Shown in pieces: positions 51,926 through 61,012 of a stretch of 64,000 bases of DNA. Within the stretch, counting starts at the first letter, position 1. Each line of letters opens with the position of its first letter. Below the pieces are notes generated by a model, which was not told where the DNA came from, did not search any database, and saw only the letters and a list, made by a program, of their open reading frames with translations. Made by a program: the position numbers and the translations under genes. Origin of the DNA: Mesotoga sp. BH458_6_3_2_1 (GTDB lineage: Bacteria > Thermotogota > Thermotogae > Petrotogales > Kosmotogaceae); the NCBI RefSeq assembly GCF_003664995.1, contig NZ_JFHL01000027.1, positions 27,286-91,285 of the forward strand, in the 5' to 3' direction.

Positions 51926-52400
51926 CCCAGATCCCGAAACAAGTTCGGGATGACAGCGAATGGTTATTCCGAAAACCGCGTCTTGATAACGATGCTACAA
52001 GTCCTCGAAAAAACACCGTCATGATGATGACGTTTGGTAATCCCGAAAACGCCACATTCCGTCATGCTGAACTTGTTTCAGCATCTTGCGTTCCATAGCT
52101 CTTTTCGAACCTGCAACCACCTACCTGCAGCCCCGATCGGTTCAAAACCAGATCCCGAAACAAGTTCGGGATGACAGCGAATGGTTATTCCGAAAACCGC
52201 GTCTTGATAACGATGCTACAAGTCCTCGAAAAAACACCGTCATGATGATGACGTTTGGTAATCCCGAAAACGCCACATTCCGTCATGCTGAACTTGTTTC
52301 AGCATCTTGCGTTCCATAGCTCTTTTCGAACCTGCAGCAACCTACCTGCAACCCCGAGCGGTTCAAAACCAGATCCCGAAACAAGTTCGGGATGACAGAA
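51926..52400. repeat. Tandem duplication with 221-bp period
   Basis: The palindrome ATCCCGAA-N5-TTCGGGAT starts at 51931, 52152 and 52373, exactly 221 bp apart each time, and the DNA between is nearly identical in the two full units. Each unit also carries ATGATGATGACG and a second hairpin, ATGCTGAA-N5-TTCAGCAT (52064-52084 and 52285-52305), then a short C-rich tract. The few differences (for example CAACCAC versus CAGCAAC) suggest a recent duplication. Confidence 0.9.
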
Positions 52401-52463
52401 CAAGGAAAGCTGAGGAGTGAGTGAGTTTGGAATACTGTTGTTCCAATTTAATTATTATAAGAA

Positions 52464-52485
52464 CAAGGGCCCTTTCGGGCCCTTG
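52464..52485 (-). terminator. Terminator of the small Ca-binding-type protein gene
   Basis: CAAGGGCCC (52464-52472) and GGGCCCTTG (52477-52485) form a perfect 9-bp stem with a 4-nt loop. On the minus strand it is followed by TTCTTATAATAATT. It lies 27 bases past the stop codon. Confidence 0.85.
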
Positions 52486-52511
52486 ACTTGAATTAGTAGG
52501 GGTTTTATCTT

Positions 52512-52784
52512 TTACAGCTGTGCTGCTTTTCCGAATCCTCTGCCGAGTCCCGGTCCCTTTTCGCCAGAAGCTCCGTGCCTGTAGCCTGTTCCGTCCTGGG
52601 CATTCTTCAACTCTCTTACACCGTCATTCGGGCAGTTGTCATTTATTCCGTCGCCGTCTGCATCTACGAAGTTCTCACAAGTAGTATCCTGACTTCTCTG
52701 CATCGCTTTCGTTCCGTAACCTACTGCCAATGTCATTCCACCGATCAGAAGAACTGCTATCGTAATCAACACTATCTTTTTCAT
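52512..52784 (-). CDS. Secreted small protein with thrombospondin-type-3/EF-like Ca motif
   Basis: A 90-residue exported protein. A signal peptide (IVLITIAVLLIGGMTLAVGYG) is followed by CENFVDADGDGINDNCPNDG, the DxDxDGxxDxC pattern of thrombospondin type 3 / dockerin-like calcium loops with a flanking Cys pair. The C terminus is Gly-rich (GEKGPGLGRGFGKAAQL). Such single-loop proteins are short, with unknown roles at the cell surface. GGAGGTGTAAGAG precedes the ATG. Monocistronic, with its own terminator. Confidence 0.75.
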   Translation of the reverse strand: MKKIVLITIAVLLIGGMTLAVGYGTKAMQRSQDTTCENFVDADGDGINDNCPNDGVRELKNAQDGTGYRHGASGEKGPGLGRGFGKAAQL

Positions 52785-53115
52785 CTCTTACACCTCCATA
52801 TGATTTTTGGTACATTCTCAGTCTACGGCCCGTTTCTTGGAGCCCGCTTAAAAGCCGCTTAGAGATTGCTTAGAGATTTGAAGGGCTACGAACCCCTAAC
52901 TCCTAACCTCTTTTTTTTTGTGCTTGCATCTTGCAACTGATTCTTTCATCAGAAAAAAGCATCGATACTGCGTTCTTAAGTAAGATCCTCACACTGATTC
53001 TTATAGCTGCAGCTCTTTCTGTGTGATAACATGTAAGCGTCCCTCATCATTAACTGCTTTTCGCGAAGTTTCGTGCAAATGGTTTCCGCGGTATAGATTA
53101 CAGGGGGTTTTCATA
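52785..53115. other. Intergenic region between divergent genes
   Basis: About 330 bases with no gene. A TCTAACC-rich word and a T9 run at about 52909-52919 resemble fringe pieces of the dispersed repeats. AGGGGG before 53116 is the ribosome site of the FNT gene. Confidence 0.4.
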
Positions 53116-53961
53116 ATGGAAAGGTCTATTCTAAGTCCTTCAGAAAACGCAGAGAGTCTTGTCAAAATAGGTTCTGCAAGAACCAATTTGACTTTCGTAA
53201 AGGAATTCTTGCTGGGTATTCTGGGAGGTGCATACATTGCCTTTGCTGCGCAGGGTTCCAACGTAGCGATACACACTATCGATTCAGTGGGACTTTCCAA
53301 GACCCTAGCAGGTGCATTATTCGCGACGGGCCTTATGATGGTAGTCATTTCCGGAGCGGAGCTTTTCACGGGTAACAGTCTTATTGTCATTTCCTGTCTG
53401 CGAAGGAAGTCGAAATGGGTTTCTATGTTCAGGAACTGGCTCTTCGTTTACTTAGGAAACTTTGTGGGTTCCTTACTCATAGCTTACTTTATTCTCCATT
53501 CAGGCCAGCTCGGCTTTTCCGAAGGCCTGCTGGGCGGCTTTACAATCAAGATTGCGGTCTATAAGACGGGTCTCAGTTTCGAAAGCGCCTTCTTTATGGG
53601 GATTTTGTGCAACTGGCTCGTTTGCATAGCCATTTGGATGGCATCCGCATCCAAAGACATAGCCGGCAAAATTCTCGCCATCTTTTTCCCGATATGGCTT
53701 TTCATTACCTCGGGCTTTGAACATTCCGTGGCCAATATGTACTACATTCCCGCAGGAATTCTCGCAAAGGCGAATGAAGAGTTCGCCCAGGCCGCGATTT
53801 CTCTTGGAGTCAGTGCTGAACAGATCGCTAATCTCAACTGGGGTACTCTCTTCACGAGAAATCTAATACCGGTGACGCTTGGAAACATCGTAGGCGGCGC
53901 TTTCTTTGTTGGTACAATCTATTGGTTTGTCTACTTGAGAAAGGGAAAATCATCACGATAA
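53116..53961 (+). CDS. Formate/nitrite transporter (FNT) family channel
   Basis: A 281-residue membrane channel, active as a pentamer, for small monovalent anions such as formate, nitrite or hydrosulfide. Six membrane helices are visible. The family signatures are in place: FLLGILGGAYIAFAAQGSN near the first helix, GAELFTGNSLI (the omega-loop helix break), NFVGSLLIAYF, GILCNWLVCIAIWMA (second break), and GFEHSVANMYYIP with the channel-gating His. ATG 53116 is preferred; an in-frame ATG at 53023 adds 31 non-hydrophobic residues without a ribosome site. The substrate cannot be told apart from sequence. Confidence 0.9.
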   Translation: MERSILSPSENAESLVKIGSARTNLTFVKEFLLGILGGAYIAFAAQGSNVAIHTIDSVGLSKTLAGALFATGLMMVVISGAELFTGNSLIVISCLRRKSKWVSMFRNWLFVYLGNFVGSLLIAYFILHSGQLGFSEGLLGGFTIKIAVYKTGLSFESAFFMGILCNWLVCIAIWMASASKDIAGKILAIFFPIWLFITSGFEHSVANMYYIPAGILAKANEEFAQAAISLGVSAEQIANLNWGTLFTRNLIPVTLGNIVGGAFFVGTIYWFVYLRKGKSSR

Positions 53962-54839
53962 TTATGGTTTTGGGCTGAAAGCTTCAGAGAAGCTGTAAGT
54001 AAATGTTTGCTCAGTTATCAGAGGAGTAATAAGAAGCAGCAGCGTACTTAATTTAATAGTGAGGTCGACGCCCAGATCTCAAAACAAGTTTGGAATAGCC
54101 CTTAACAGGAGCCCCAAACAGGAGCTCAGGCTCATTTGGGCAGGCTCGGTGGGATAACAAGTAACGGTTATTGCGAAAAGGCCAGATGTCGTCATTCCGA
54201 CAAAGCTTTTGTTCGGAATCTTGGTACTCTTGCTTCACGGTTTTGACCAAAAACGAAGAACAGATTCTTTCTCTGGAAAGAAGAACAGGTTTCTTATTCG
54301 GAGAAGGGAGAACTGAACCAGTATCTTTCGCTTTACAAACCTCCAACCACCAATCTCCGACCCCGGCCTTTTTTACAACTCACAACTTGGATCTTGCAAC
54401 TGATCCTTTGCTCTTTCCAACCCCCAACCCGCTACCACCGGTCACGGTTTCTCAGAAGCCCAGATCCTGAACAGGAGCTTTTCAGTTACTCTAAGGGAGA
54501 GAATTATGCCCCGAAAACTTGTTGTATCATCCCGTAATATCCCCGCGCACCATCCCGTAGAGCCTGCCCCAAAATCCACTCACTTTGTCATCCCGTGATG
54601 CCTCTGCGAGGGATCACATTAGACACCGCTCTACGCTTAGGAACAAAAAAACCGCTGAACACTCTCAAGACAACGTTGTCCGTCAGCGATCCCACGTTCT
54701 CCGAATTAGCCCGCAAATTCGTCTGAACTTGATTCAGCATCTTGTTCTTCCTAACCCGATTCTCATAACCCGGTTTTCTTAACCCGTTCCTAATAACCCG
54801 CTCTTCTGTTTCACACCCGTTCCTAGACGTGGCTCTTTC
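53962..54839. repeat. Composite dispersed-repeat region (no gene)
   Basis: After about 100 AT-rich bases, repeat modules follow: a degraded palindrome near 54075, an AACAGGAGCCCC segment shared with 27.03 and 63.7 kb, a damaged ATTCCGAC/TTCGGAAT hairpin (54194-54219), C-rich CCAACC tracts at 54340-54440, and a string of short AACCCG-rich words (54755-54800). Short frames here have no ribosome sites and translate to Pro/Thr-rich repeat text. Confidence 0.75.
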
Positions 54840-55050
54840 CCCGCGAAGCGGGCATTTCGTCCTGGCATGATCTTTGCCAGCCCTGCGTCCCGGGATGAAA
54901 TTGCCGGCCTTGCGTCCGCCGATGATCTTCGGCGCCTTGCGTCTGATGTTTCAAAATAGTCCAATTTCTCCGGATGTCCTTCCGGGCATCACTTCCTCGC
55001 GCCAGCGAGCCTCGCTTCCTGCCGGAGGAAGCATCACTTCTGATCCTGAT
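54840..55050. repeat. Second hairpin array (reverse orientation)
   Basis: A chain of short hairpins: CCCGC-GAA-GCGGG (54840-54852), CTGGCA/TGCCAG (54862-54880), CCGG/CCGG (54890-54907), CGCCG/CGGCG (54917-54934), CCGGA/TCCGG (54970-54985), CTCGC/GCGAG (54996-55009), CTTCCT/AGGAAG (55015-55031). The first four are 27 bp apart, with linkers CCTGCGT or CTTGCGT, and two loops read ATGATCTT, the reverse complement of AAGATCAT in the array at 51.5 kb. The last units have the linker GCATCACTTC, the reverse complement of GAAGTGATGC. Confidence 0.85.
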
Positions 55051-55127
55051 GCCACCAACCTGCTACCCCCAGCCACGGTCTTCACACGATATGCTATCAT
55101 TCTTACACCACATTCAGGGATGGTGAA

Positions 55128-56315
55128 ATGATGTTTGAATGCAGGAGAATAAGCAATCAGAAGGATTATCTTGATCTTATGAAATTCTCTTTCGGTATTC
55201 CAGAAAATTGGATGAAAGTCGCTTCGAAACATGCTGGTGAGATCTTCAGTAACGATCTAAGGGACCCCTTTGGGGCCTATGATGGTTCTACTCTTGCCGC
55301 CGAGTATCTTCTACTTTCTTTGAAGATGCGACTCAGAGATTCCGTCATTCCGATGGGTGGAATCGGCAACGTGTGTACAAGTCCCCTTTACAGGGGTAAG
55401 GGCGCAGTCAAATTCCTTCTGGAGAAATCACTCGAGACCATGAAAGAGAAGGGGCAGGCAGTATCTCTGCTCTATCCCTTTAGCAGGAGCTTCTACAGAA
55501 AGCTCGGATGGGAGGAGTTTGACACTATGCTAAGGGCGAAGTTCTCCCCAGGTTCTATAGATCTTCCCGATCAGAAGGTCGAAGTGAAGATTGAGGAGAT
55601 GGAAGATGCCGACGGCGAAATCAGGGAGTTCTACAACGAGTACGCAAGCAGTCACTACAGCATGATCTTGAGAGACGAAGAGATGTGGAAAAGCGATTTC
55701 GAGTTCCGAACCGATTACGATGTTTGCAAGAAATTCGTGAAGTTCAAAAGAGAAGGAAAAACTACAGGGATGCTCCGCTATGTCTTTCTCTACGATAACT
55801 TCGACAAGGACAGAGGACTTAAGTTTGTAGTCACGATTTTCCTTGCGGACGATGTGGCAACTAGGCATGCAATGTTCCGTTTTTTGAAAGGTCTTTCTCT
55901 TCAGATCGATCAGATCCACGCCTTCCTTCCGCCTGATTTCCTTCTCTGGCCGTATCTAAAGGAAAGGCCGTCCGAGATGAAGATAGTACCCAGGACTATG
56001 ATCAGAATCTTAGACCTCCAGCTACTAAACGGTCTGAGAATCGACGCTCCGGACATACGGGTCGGAATCAAAATCGACGACAGTCAGGCATCCTGGAACG
56101 ACGGAGTTTTCGAACTATGCGTTGAGAATGGAGAACTTAGCTTCTCGCCGAGTGACTCTTTTGATCTTGAGTGTGATATTGCGACTTTGTCTTCGGTTGT
56201 TGGCGGGACCACAGACTTCAAAGAGATGATAGAGTTCGGCAGGGTTAAGGTATCGGACGGCTACAAAGGTCAGGATCTTCCGAAGAGCTTGCCCTTCGAG
56301 CTTCAGCACTTCTAG
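55128..56315 (+). CDS. Eis-like GNAT acetyltransferase
   Basis: A 395-residue protein of the Eis (enhanced intracellular survival) type. The N-terminal GNAT half has GGIGNVCTSPLYRGKGAVKFLLEK (acetyl-CoA loop RGKGA) and SLLYPFSRSFYRKLGWE. A second degenerate GNAT part spans about 150-290, and the last 100 residues (VGIKIDDSQASWNDGVFELCVENGELSFSP...) form the SCP2-like domain of the family. Eis enzymes acetylate amines, including aminoglycosides and Lys side chains. Length and domain order are normal. Start at 55128 or 55131. A bidirectional terminator follows. Confidence 0.85.
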   Translation: MMFECRRISNQKDYLDLMKFSFGIPENWMKVASKHAGEIFSNDLRDPFGAYDGSTLAAEYLLLSLKMRLRDSVIPMGGIGNVCTSPLYRGKGAVKFLLEKSLETMKEKGQAVSLLYPFSRSFYRKLGWEEFDTMLRAKFSPGSIDLPDQKVEVKIEEMEDADGEIREFYNEYASSHYSMILRDEEMWKSDFEFRTDYDVCKKFVKFKREGKTTGMLRYVFLYDNFDKDRGLKFVVTIFLADDVATRHAMFRFLKGLSLQIDQIHAFLPPDFLLWPYLKERPSEMKIVPRTMIRILDLQLLNGLRIDAPDIRVGIKIDDSQASWNDGVFELCVENGELSFSPSDSFDLECDIATLSSVVGGTTDFKEMIEFGRVKVSDGYKGQDLPKSLPFELQHF

Positions 56316-56336
56316 TATTATCCTGACACCAATGAA

Positions 56337-56362
56337 TATGCCCCGGCTCGATGCGGGGCATA
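56337..56362. terminator. Bidirectional terminator between the Eis-like and SDR genes
   Basis: TATGCCCCG (56337-56345) and CGGGGCATA (56354-56362) form a 9-bp stem with an 8-nt loop between convergent genes, about 22 bases from each stop codon. T-rich sequence follows on the plus strand. Confidence 0.8.
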
Positions 56363-56386
56363 CTTATTCGCCTGTGTTTTGAAGAT

Positions 56387-57148
56387 TCACACCAGACCAA
56401 GTCCACCGTCGGACATTATCACCTGGCCCGTTATCCAGTTCGATTCATCCGAAGCCAGGAATACTATTAGTCCTGTATGGTCTTCGGGATGACCAATCCT
56501 TCCGGCCGGAGTCTTTTCCTCTATTCTTTTCAGTACTTCGGGATGTTGAAAATAGAAGGGAGAAGTAAATGGAACGGTCTCTGTTGGACCGGGGGCAATA
56601 ACGTTTACCTGAATATTGGCCGAGGCTAGTTCGAGTGCCATTACCTTCGAAATCGCAATAATCCCCGCTTTTGCTGCGCAGTGGCCTGCGTGTTCCTTTT
56701 CTGGAAAGAGGCCTCCGACCGAGGCCAGGTTGATGATCTTTCCACCGCCGTTTTTCGACATCAGCTTAGCAACAACCTGCGACAACATGAAGACTATCCT
56801 AACATTGATATGCCACTGCCTGTCAATCTCTTCTATTGGGTGATCGACAAATGGTGCCCTGTATATATAGGCTGGGCAGTTAAGAAGGATGTCGACCTTC
56901 CATGTCTTTTCTTCCAGTAGATCTGATATCTCATCCACATTTCTTTGACTGTAAATGTTTGCGCATATCGTCGAACAGAATCCCTTTCTCGATTCTTCAA
57001 GTTTCTTCTTCAAAGCTTCGAGCCTTTCCTCGTCTCTGTCCAGCAGAATAACCTTTGCACCCTCGTTTACAAATGCATTGGCAGCGGAGCTTCCAACTCT
57101 GCCCGCTCCGAAAATGAGGGCCGTCTTTCCGATCAGTCTCTCACTCAT
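56387..57148 (-). CDS. SDR-family protein with His in place of the catalytic Tyr
   Basis: A 253-residue Rossmann-fold protein of the classical short-chain dehydrogenase family (FabG-like). The cofactor loop is FGAGRVGSSAANAF rather than TGxxxGIG; LLDRDEE after the second strand favours NAD. The active-site Ser is in LASVGG, but the YxxxK motif reads HCAAK: the Tyr is replaced by His while the Lys is kept. The C-terminal VSDGG-type end (IMSDGGLGLV) is normal. Catalysis may be lost or altered. It is the last gene of the GntR/ABC/phosphorylase operon, overlapping the phosphorylase by 4 bases, so it should act on the imported sugar or its product. Confidence 0.8.
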   Translation of the reverse strand: MSERLIGKTALIFGAGRVGSSAANAFVNEGAKVILLDRDEERLEALKKKLEESRKGFCSTICANIYSQRNVDEISDLLEEKTWKVDILLNCPAYIYRAPFVDHPIEEIDRQWHINVRIVFMLSQVVAKLMSKNGGGKIINLASVGGLFPEKEHAGHCAAKAGIIAISKVMALELASANIQVNVIAPGPTETVPFTSPFYFQHPEVLKRIEEKTPAGRIGHPEDHTGLIVFLASDESNWITGQVIMSDGGLGLV

Positions 57149-57966
57149 TGTTCGTTACCCCCGCTTGCAATCGGAGGAAGGGTGAAACTCCTCCCCCGCT
57201 TAATCGAAATGTCTTTCCAGTTATTGAACTTGTAAGCCGCTTCGCAGGCTGCTATTATAGCGTTTTCATTCGAAGGAGGAGTCTTTGGTCTCTCACCTCG
57301 CGAGATGTTGGATCCTGCGGTGCATATGGCGGCGGCGTTGATCTTCAGAAGAGAAGAAAGCACATAGAGAGTAGCCGCTTCCATGTCTAGCTGTAAAGCG
57401 CCTGCTGCGATCCATTCTTTAAGTTTTCTGTAGATGGATGATGGGAAGTCTTCTCTCAAGAGATCAGGCTTTGTTGCATAGAAGGAATCGAGTGAAAGAC
57501 CGATTCCCACGTGATAGACCACACCAGCCTCTTCACAGGCTGAGATCAACGCCGTAAGTAGCCGGTAATCGGCTACGGCGGGGAAGTTCTCCGGAATGAA
57601 GAGATTTGCTGTTCCCGAGTATCTTATGCAGCTCGAAAGCACGATCAAGTCTCCCGGGTTCACATCGTTGGCAAGTCCTCCGGAGGTTCCGACACGGATG
57701 ATTGTCTTAACGCCCAGCCTGTTTAGCTCGACCACCGCGATCTCAGTCGAGGGTCCTCCGATTCCGCTTGAACATACAGTAAGTGGCAGGCCTTTATAGG
57801 TTCCGGTAATAGTTATGTAGTCTCTGTTGTTTCCTATTTCCTCCACATTGCTCAGACACTCTCCGATTTCGTATACTCTTGCCGGATCACCGGGCAGAAG
57901 AGCTATCTCGGGAATAGAGTCGCTGGCAATCTGCAAGTGGTTTTTCGCCTTCTTAGAATTATTCAT
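57145..57966 (-). CDS. Uridine phosphorylase-like nucleoside phosphorylase
   Basis: A 273-residue member of the UDP/PNP family. ALLPGDPARV near the N terminus binds phosphate, GIGGPSTEIAVVELNRLGVKTIIRVGTSGG is the nucleoside phosphorylase signature, and LQLDMEAATLYVLS is the ribose-binding Met-Glu segment. Predicted to cleave a pyrimidine (or related) nucleoside to base and ribose 1-phosphate. Its place in an ABC importer operon suggests that the importer brings in nucleosides or that the operon handles a glycoside resembling one. It overlaps the SDR gene by 4 bases and follows the permease gene by 4. Confidence 0.85.
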   Translation of the reverse strand: MNNSKKAKNHLQIASDSIPEIALLPGDPARVYEIGECLSNVEEIGNNRDYITITGTYKGLPLTVCSSGIGGPSTEIAVVELNRLGVKTIIRVGTSGGLANDVNPGDLIVLSSCIRYSGTANLFIPENFPAVADYRLLTALISACEEAGVVYHVGIGLSLDSFYATKPDLLREDFPSSIYRKLKEWIAAGALQLDMEAATLYVLSSLLKINAAAICTAGSNISRGERPKTPPSNENAIIAACEAAYKFNNWKDISIKRGRSFTLPPIASGGNEQ

Positions 57967-57970
57967 GAAA

Positions 57971-58813
57971 TCATCCTTTCAATCCCGTTCCGCTTATCCC
58001 CCTTACGAAGTACTTCTGGAGGAAGAGGAAGAGAATTACCGGCGGAAGACTGCCGGCGATGGCCGAGCTGAAGAGATTTGCCCAACTTGTGTTTTCCGTT
58101 GATCTATGTGCGGCGATGGCTACCTGTACAACTTCGAATCTACTTGAATGGGTTGCTACAAGAGGCCAGAACAGCGAGTTCCACTGGAACATGAATACCA
58201 TTACGATTACCGTTACTATGGCCGGAACGCTCAGCGGAAGAACGATCCTCCAGTAGATTCTGAACCAGGACGCGCCGTCTATTCTTGCCGCTTCCATGAT
58301 CTCTGAAGGCACTTCAGAGAAGAACTGTCTGAAAAGGAATATCGCAAGGCCGTTGGCCACGCCTGGAAGAATAAGCGCCCAGTATGTGTTGTCTATACGT
58401 AGCTGCTTTATGAGTATATATAGCGGAATGACAATGGACTCGAATGGAACCATAAAGGTAATCAGCACTATTGTAAAGAGCGCAGCTTTGCCTCTGAATT
58501 CGAACTTCGCAAGTGCAAAGCCTGCCATGGAGGCGACCAGGACCGTAAGGACTATGGTCGACACTGAAACGAAAAGGCTGTTCATGAGAGCCCTACCAAA
58601 GTTGAGGTTGACAAATATATGTACGAAATTCTCCAGCGTCGGTTCAGTTGGAATGAAACTTTTCCAGGTCAGAGGATTGGCGTACTCGTAGAGCGGACTG
58701 GCAGGCCTCAAAGCGGATGCAACAACCCAGATCAGTGGGATCAGAAAGAAGAGGCTTATAATGCCGAGAACGGCAAAGAGAATTAGTGTTTTCCAAAGGC
58801 TTCGCTTCTTCAT
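57971..58813 (-). CDS. Carbohydrate ABC transporter permease, MalG type (second importer)
   Basis: A 280-residue CUT1 permease with six predicted helices, the first at about 10-33. The EAA loop reads EAARIDGASWFRIYWRIVLPL (about 171-191). It pairs with the MalF-type permease 9 bases upstream. No ATPase is encoded in the operon. Confidence 0.9.
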   Translation of the reverse strand: MKKRSLWKTLILFAVLGIISLFFLIPLIWVVASALRPASPLYEYANPLTWKSFIPTEPTLENFVHIFVNLNFGRALMNSLFVSVSTIVLTVLVASMAGFALAKFEFRGKAALFTIVLITFMVPFESIVIPLYILIKQLRIDNTYWALILPGVANGLAIFLFRQFFSEVPSEIMEAARIDGASWFRIYWRIVLPLSVPAIVTVIVMVFMFQWNSLFWPLVATHSSRFEVVQVAIAAHRSTENTSWANLFSSAIAGSLPPVILFLFLQKYFVRGISGTGLKG

Positions 58814-58822
58814 GATTCCACC

Positions 58823-59695
58823 TCAATACTCGAATCGAGCTCTGGTAAACCTAAGCTCGAAGAAACTGAAAACAAGGATGATTCCCAACAAGATCGTAGT
58901 TATCGCAGAGGCCCTTCCCATGTCGAGATTTACGAAGGCGCTCTTGTAAGACTCGTACATCAGGAGATTTGTCGAGCCCATGGGGCCACCCTTGGTAATT
59001 ATGTAAACCGGCGCGAAACTAAGAAAATTGAAGGCCGTATTTGCAACGAGAACAAATGAAATAGTCCTTGTTAGAAGAGGCAGCGTAATCTTGAAAGTCT
59101 TCTTCAAAGTTGATGCCCCGTCGATCTCGGCAGCTTCGTACAGCGTCTCGGGAATATTCTGCAGTCCCGCAATAAAGTACATCATCCAGTATCCCGAGCT
59201 TCTCCAGACGTTAAGAAGTATCAGCCCCCAAAGAGCCTGATCGGGAGAGGCGAAGAAGGGCTGAGGTTTGAAGCCGAACATGGTCAGAAAGCTGTTCGCC
59301 AGCCCGTTATATGGATCGAGGACTATCATCCAGATTACTGACACAACGGCGAAGGAAATCGCCGCCGGCAAGAAGAAGACAGTCCTGAAGAACTTGGTGA
59401 AGAAGTGGCTGGAATTCAGAAGCAGCGCCATCAACAATGAGGTCAGGACAATCAGTGGATTTACGATTATAGAGTAGAAGAGAGTAACGGAAAAAGATTT
59501 CCAGAAGACGGGATCGTGCTTGAAGAGGTATTCGTAGTTTTCGAACCCTACGAATGACTTTGTTCCAGTGAAACTCGTCATAGTAAGGCTCTCAATAACC
59601 GAGACGCCTATTGGCCAGATCTTGAACACAAGAAGAAATGTCAGCGCGGGCAGAACAAAAAGCCACGCTACTTTGTTATTTCGAAACATCTGCAC
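58823..59695 (-). CDS. Carbohydrate ABC transporter permease, MalF type (second importer)
   Basis: A 290-residue CUT1 permease with six predicted helices (first about 10-32). The EAA loop is EAAEIDGASTLKKTFKITLPL (about 186-206). It lies 42 bases after the binding-protein gene. Confidence 0.9.
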   Translation of the reverse strand: MQMFRNNKVAWLFVLPALTFLLVFKIWPIGVSVIESLTMTSFTGTKSFVGFENYEYLFKHDPVFWKSFSVTLFYSIIVNPLIVLTSLLMALLLNSSHFFTKFFRTVFFLPAAISFAVVSVIWMIVLDPYNGLANSFLTMFGFKPQPFFASPDQALWGLILLNVWRSSGYWMMYFIAGLQNIPETLYEAAEIDGASTLKKTFKITLPLLTRTISFVLVANTAFNFLSFAPVYIITKGGPMGSTNLLMYESYKSAFVNLDMGRASAITTILLGIILVFSFFELRFTRARFEY

Positions 59696-59737
59696 ACCAT
59701 CCGGAATAATCTAAATTCAAGCACGATCCCTGGAAAA

Positions 59738-60982
59738 CTATCTGTACTTTCTAAGTTCTCTGTCGATTCGTACGGCGACCTCTTCGAGAGTGCTTCTTGG
59801 ATCGGCACCGTAGTGAATAGAATTGAATGCCTCCCTCAGCATAAGCTCGTACTGCGAGTAGCCAGGTGTTCTAGGTCTCGGGACTGCGGTGGTCTCCATC
59901 TCTTTGACGAAGAGCTGCCACATTGGGTTATCGAAAACCTCGGGAAGGGCCTCGTATACATCTGATCTTGCTGGCGCTATACCATTCAGCTTGTGCCAGG
60001 TGATTACAGCTTCCTTGCCGGTAATATACTTTGTGAAGGCTAGAGCCTCCTCAATCTTCTTTGTTTTGGAGTTAATTCCAACATGCCAGCTGCCTGTTGG
60101 GGTTACTGCAACTCCGCCCTCGAAATAGGGAAAGGGGGAGAGTCCGTAATCCAGATCGGGGTACTGGAGCATTCTTCTAATGTTCCACTCGTTTCCAAGC
60201 ATCATTGCGGCCCTACCAGTTCCAAAATACTCGCGTGAAATGGCCGAGTCGCTGAGACCCTGGGGGCTTACCTTCCATTCGTTGAAGAGCTTCGAGTAGA
60301 AATTGGTTCCTTCAATGAACTCATCTGAAGTGATATATCCCTGAGATACAAGTCCGTCGTCGGAAAGAACCTTCGCGCCTAGAGACTGAACCATGGGGAA
60401 AATTAGATACGGCCTATCTATTTGCTCAATCACAAGGCCCCAGATGTCTGTCAGCCCGTCACCATTCGTGTCTTTGGTGAGTCTCTTCGCAATTTCGGCC
60501 ACCTCTTCCCACGTAAGTCTCTCTTCTATTGTCTCCGGCAGGAAGGGAACGTCGTATTCCTCGAAAATAGCTTTATTGTAGAATATGCCAGCCGATGAGG
60601 TTCCGTAAGGAACCGAGTAGAAAGTGCCCCGGTAGCTGCCCTCTTCAATAGAGGCATCGAACCACGCAGACATCTCCTCATCGCTGAAGTGTTCATCAAG
60701 AGGAAGGAGATAGCCTCGTGCCGCATAAGAGGCCGTGTTTGGGCCATCCACTATGTACACATCCGGCGTACCGTCGCCAGCCGCCAGTCGGACTTCGATC
60801 GTCTGGAAAAGCTGGCCAAAGGGGACCAGTTGAATATCCACGTCGATTCCGGTCTCTTCTTTGAACGCATTGACGAGCTGCATAACCTGATCCTGGGGCC
60901 ATCCCATCCATAGGACCTCAATGGTTGTGGCTGAAAGCATAACGCCCAGTAATAGAACGATTACCAGTAAAAGCTTTCTCAT
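59738..60982 (-). CDS. Extracellular solute-binding protein, family 1 (second importer)
   Basis: A 414-residue exported binding protein. A signal peptide (LLLVIVLLLGVMLSA) precedes TIEVLWMGWPQDQ. KDTNGDGLTDIWGL contains a DxNxDGxxD calcium loop common in sugar-binding proteins, and SAGIFYNKAIFEEYDVPF is the family lobe signature. GGAGGTGTAGGGAA is the ribosome site. It follows the GntR gene by 30 bases. Ligand unknown; a nucleoside or sugar is likely. Confidence 0.9.
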   Translation of the reverse strand: MRKLLLVIVLLLGVMLSATTIEVLWMGWPQDQVMQLVNAFKEETGIDVDIQLVPFGQLFQTIEVRLAAGDGTPDVYIVDGPNTASYAARGYLLPLDEHFSDEEMSAWFDASIEEGSYRGTFYSVPYGTSSAGIFYNKAIFEEYDVPFLPETIEERLTWEEVAEIAKRLTKDTNGDGLTDIWGLVIEQIDRPYLIFPMVQSLGAKVLSDDGLVSQGYITSDEFIEGTNFYSKLFNEWKVSPQGLSDSAISREYFGTGRAAMMLGNEWNIRRMLQYPDLDYGLSPFPYFEGGVAVTPTGSWHVGINSKTKKIEEALAFTKYITGKEAVITWHKLNGIAPARSDVYEALPEVFDNPMWQLFVKEMETTAVPRPRTPGYSQYELMLREAFNSIHYGADPRSTLEEVAVRIDRELRKYR

Positions 60983-61012
60983 TTCCCTACACCTCCTGTT
61001 GAGCTACCTGTC

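Noticed and set aside
51829..52319. Open frames of 77-90 codons in repeat DNA, with partners at 27083, 42365, 54171, 63392 and 63477 sharing a QIPKQVRDD-like peptide
   Set aside because: The shared peptide is the translation of the ATCCCGAA-N5-TTCGGGAT palindrome. There are no ribosome sites, the composition is Pro/Thr/Arg-rich, and frames change between copies.
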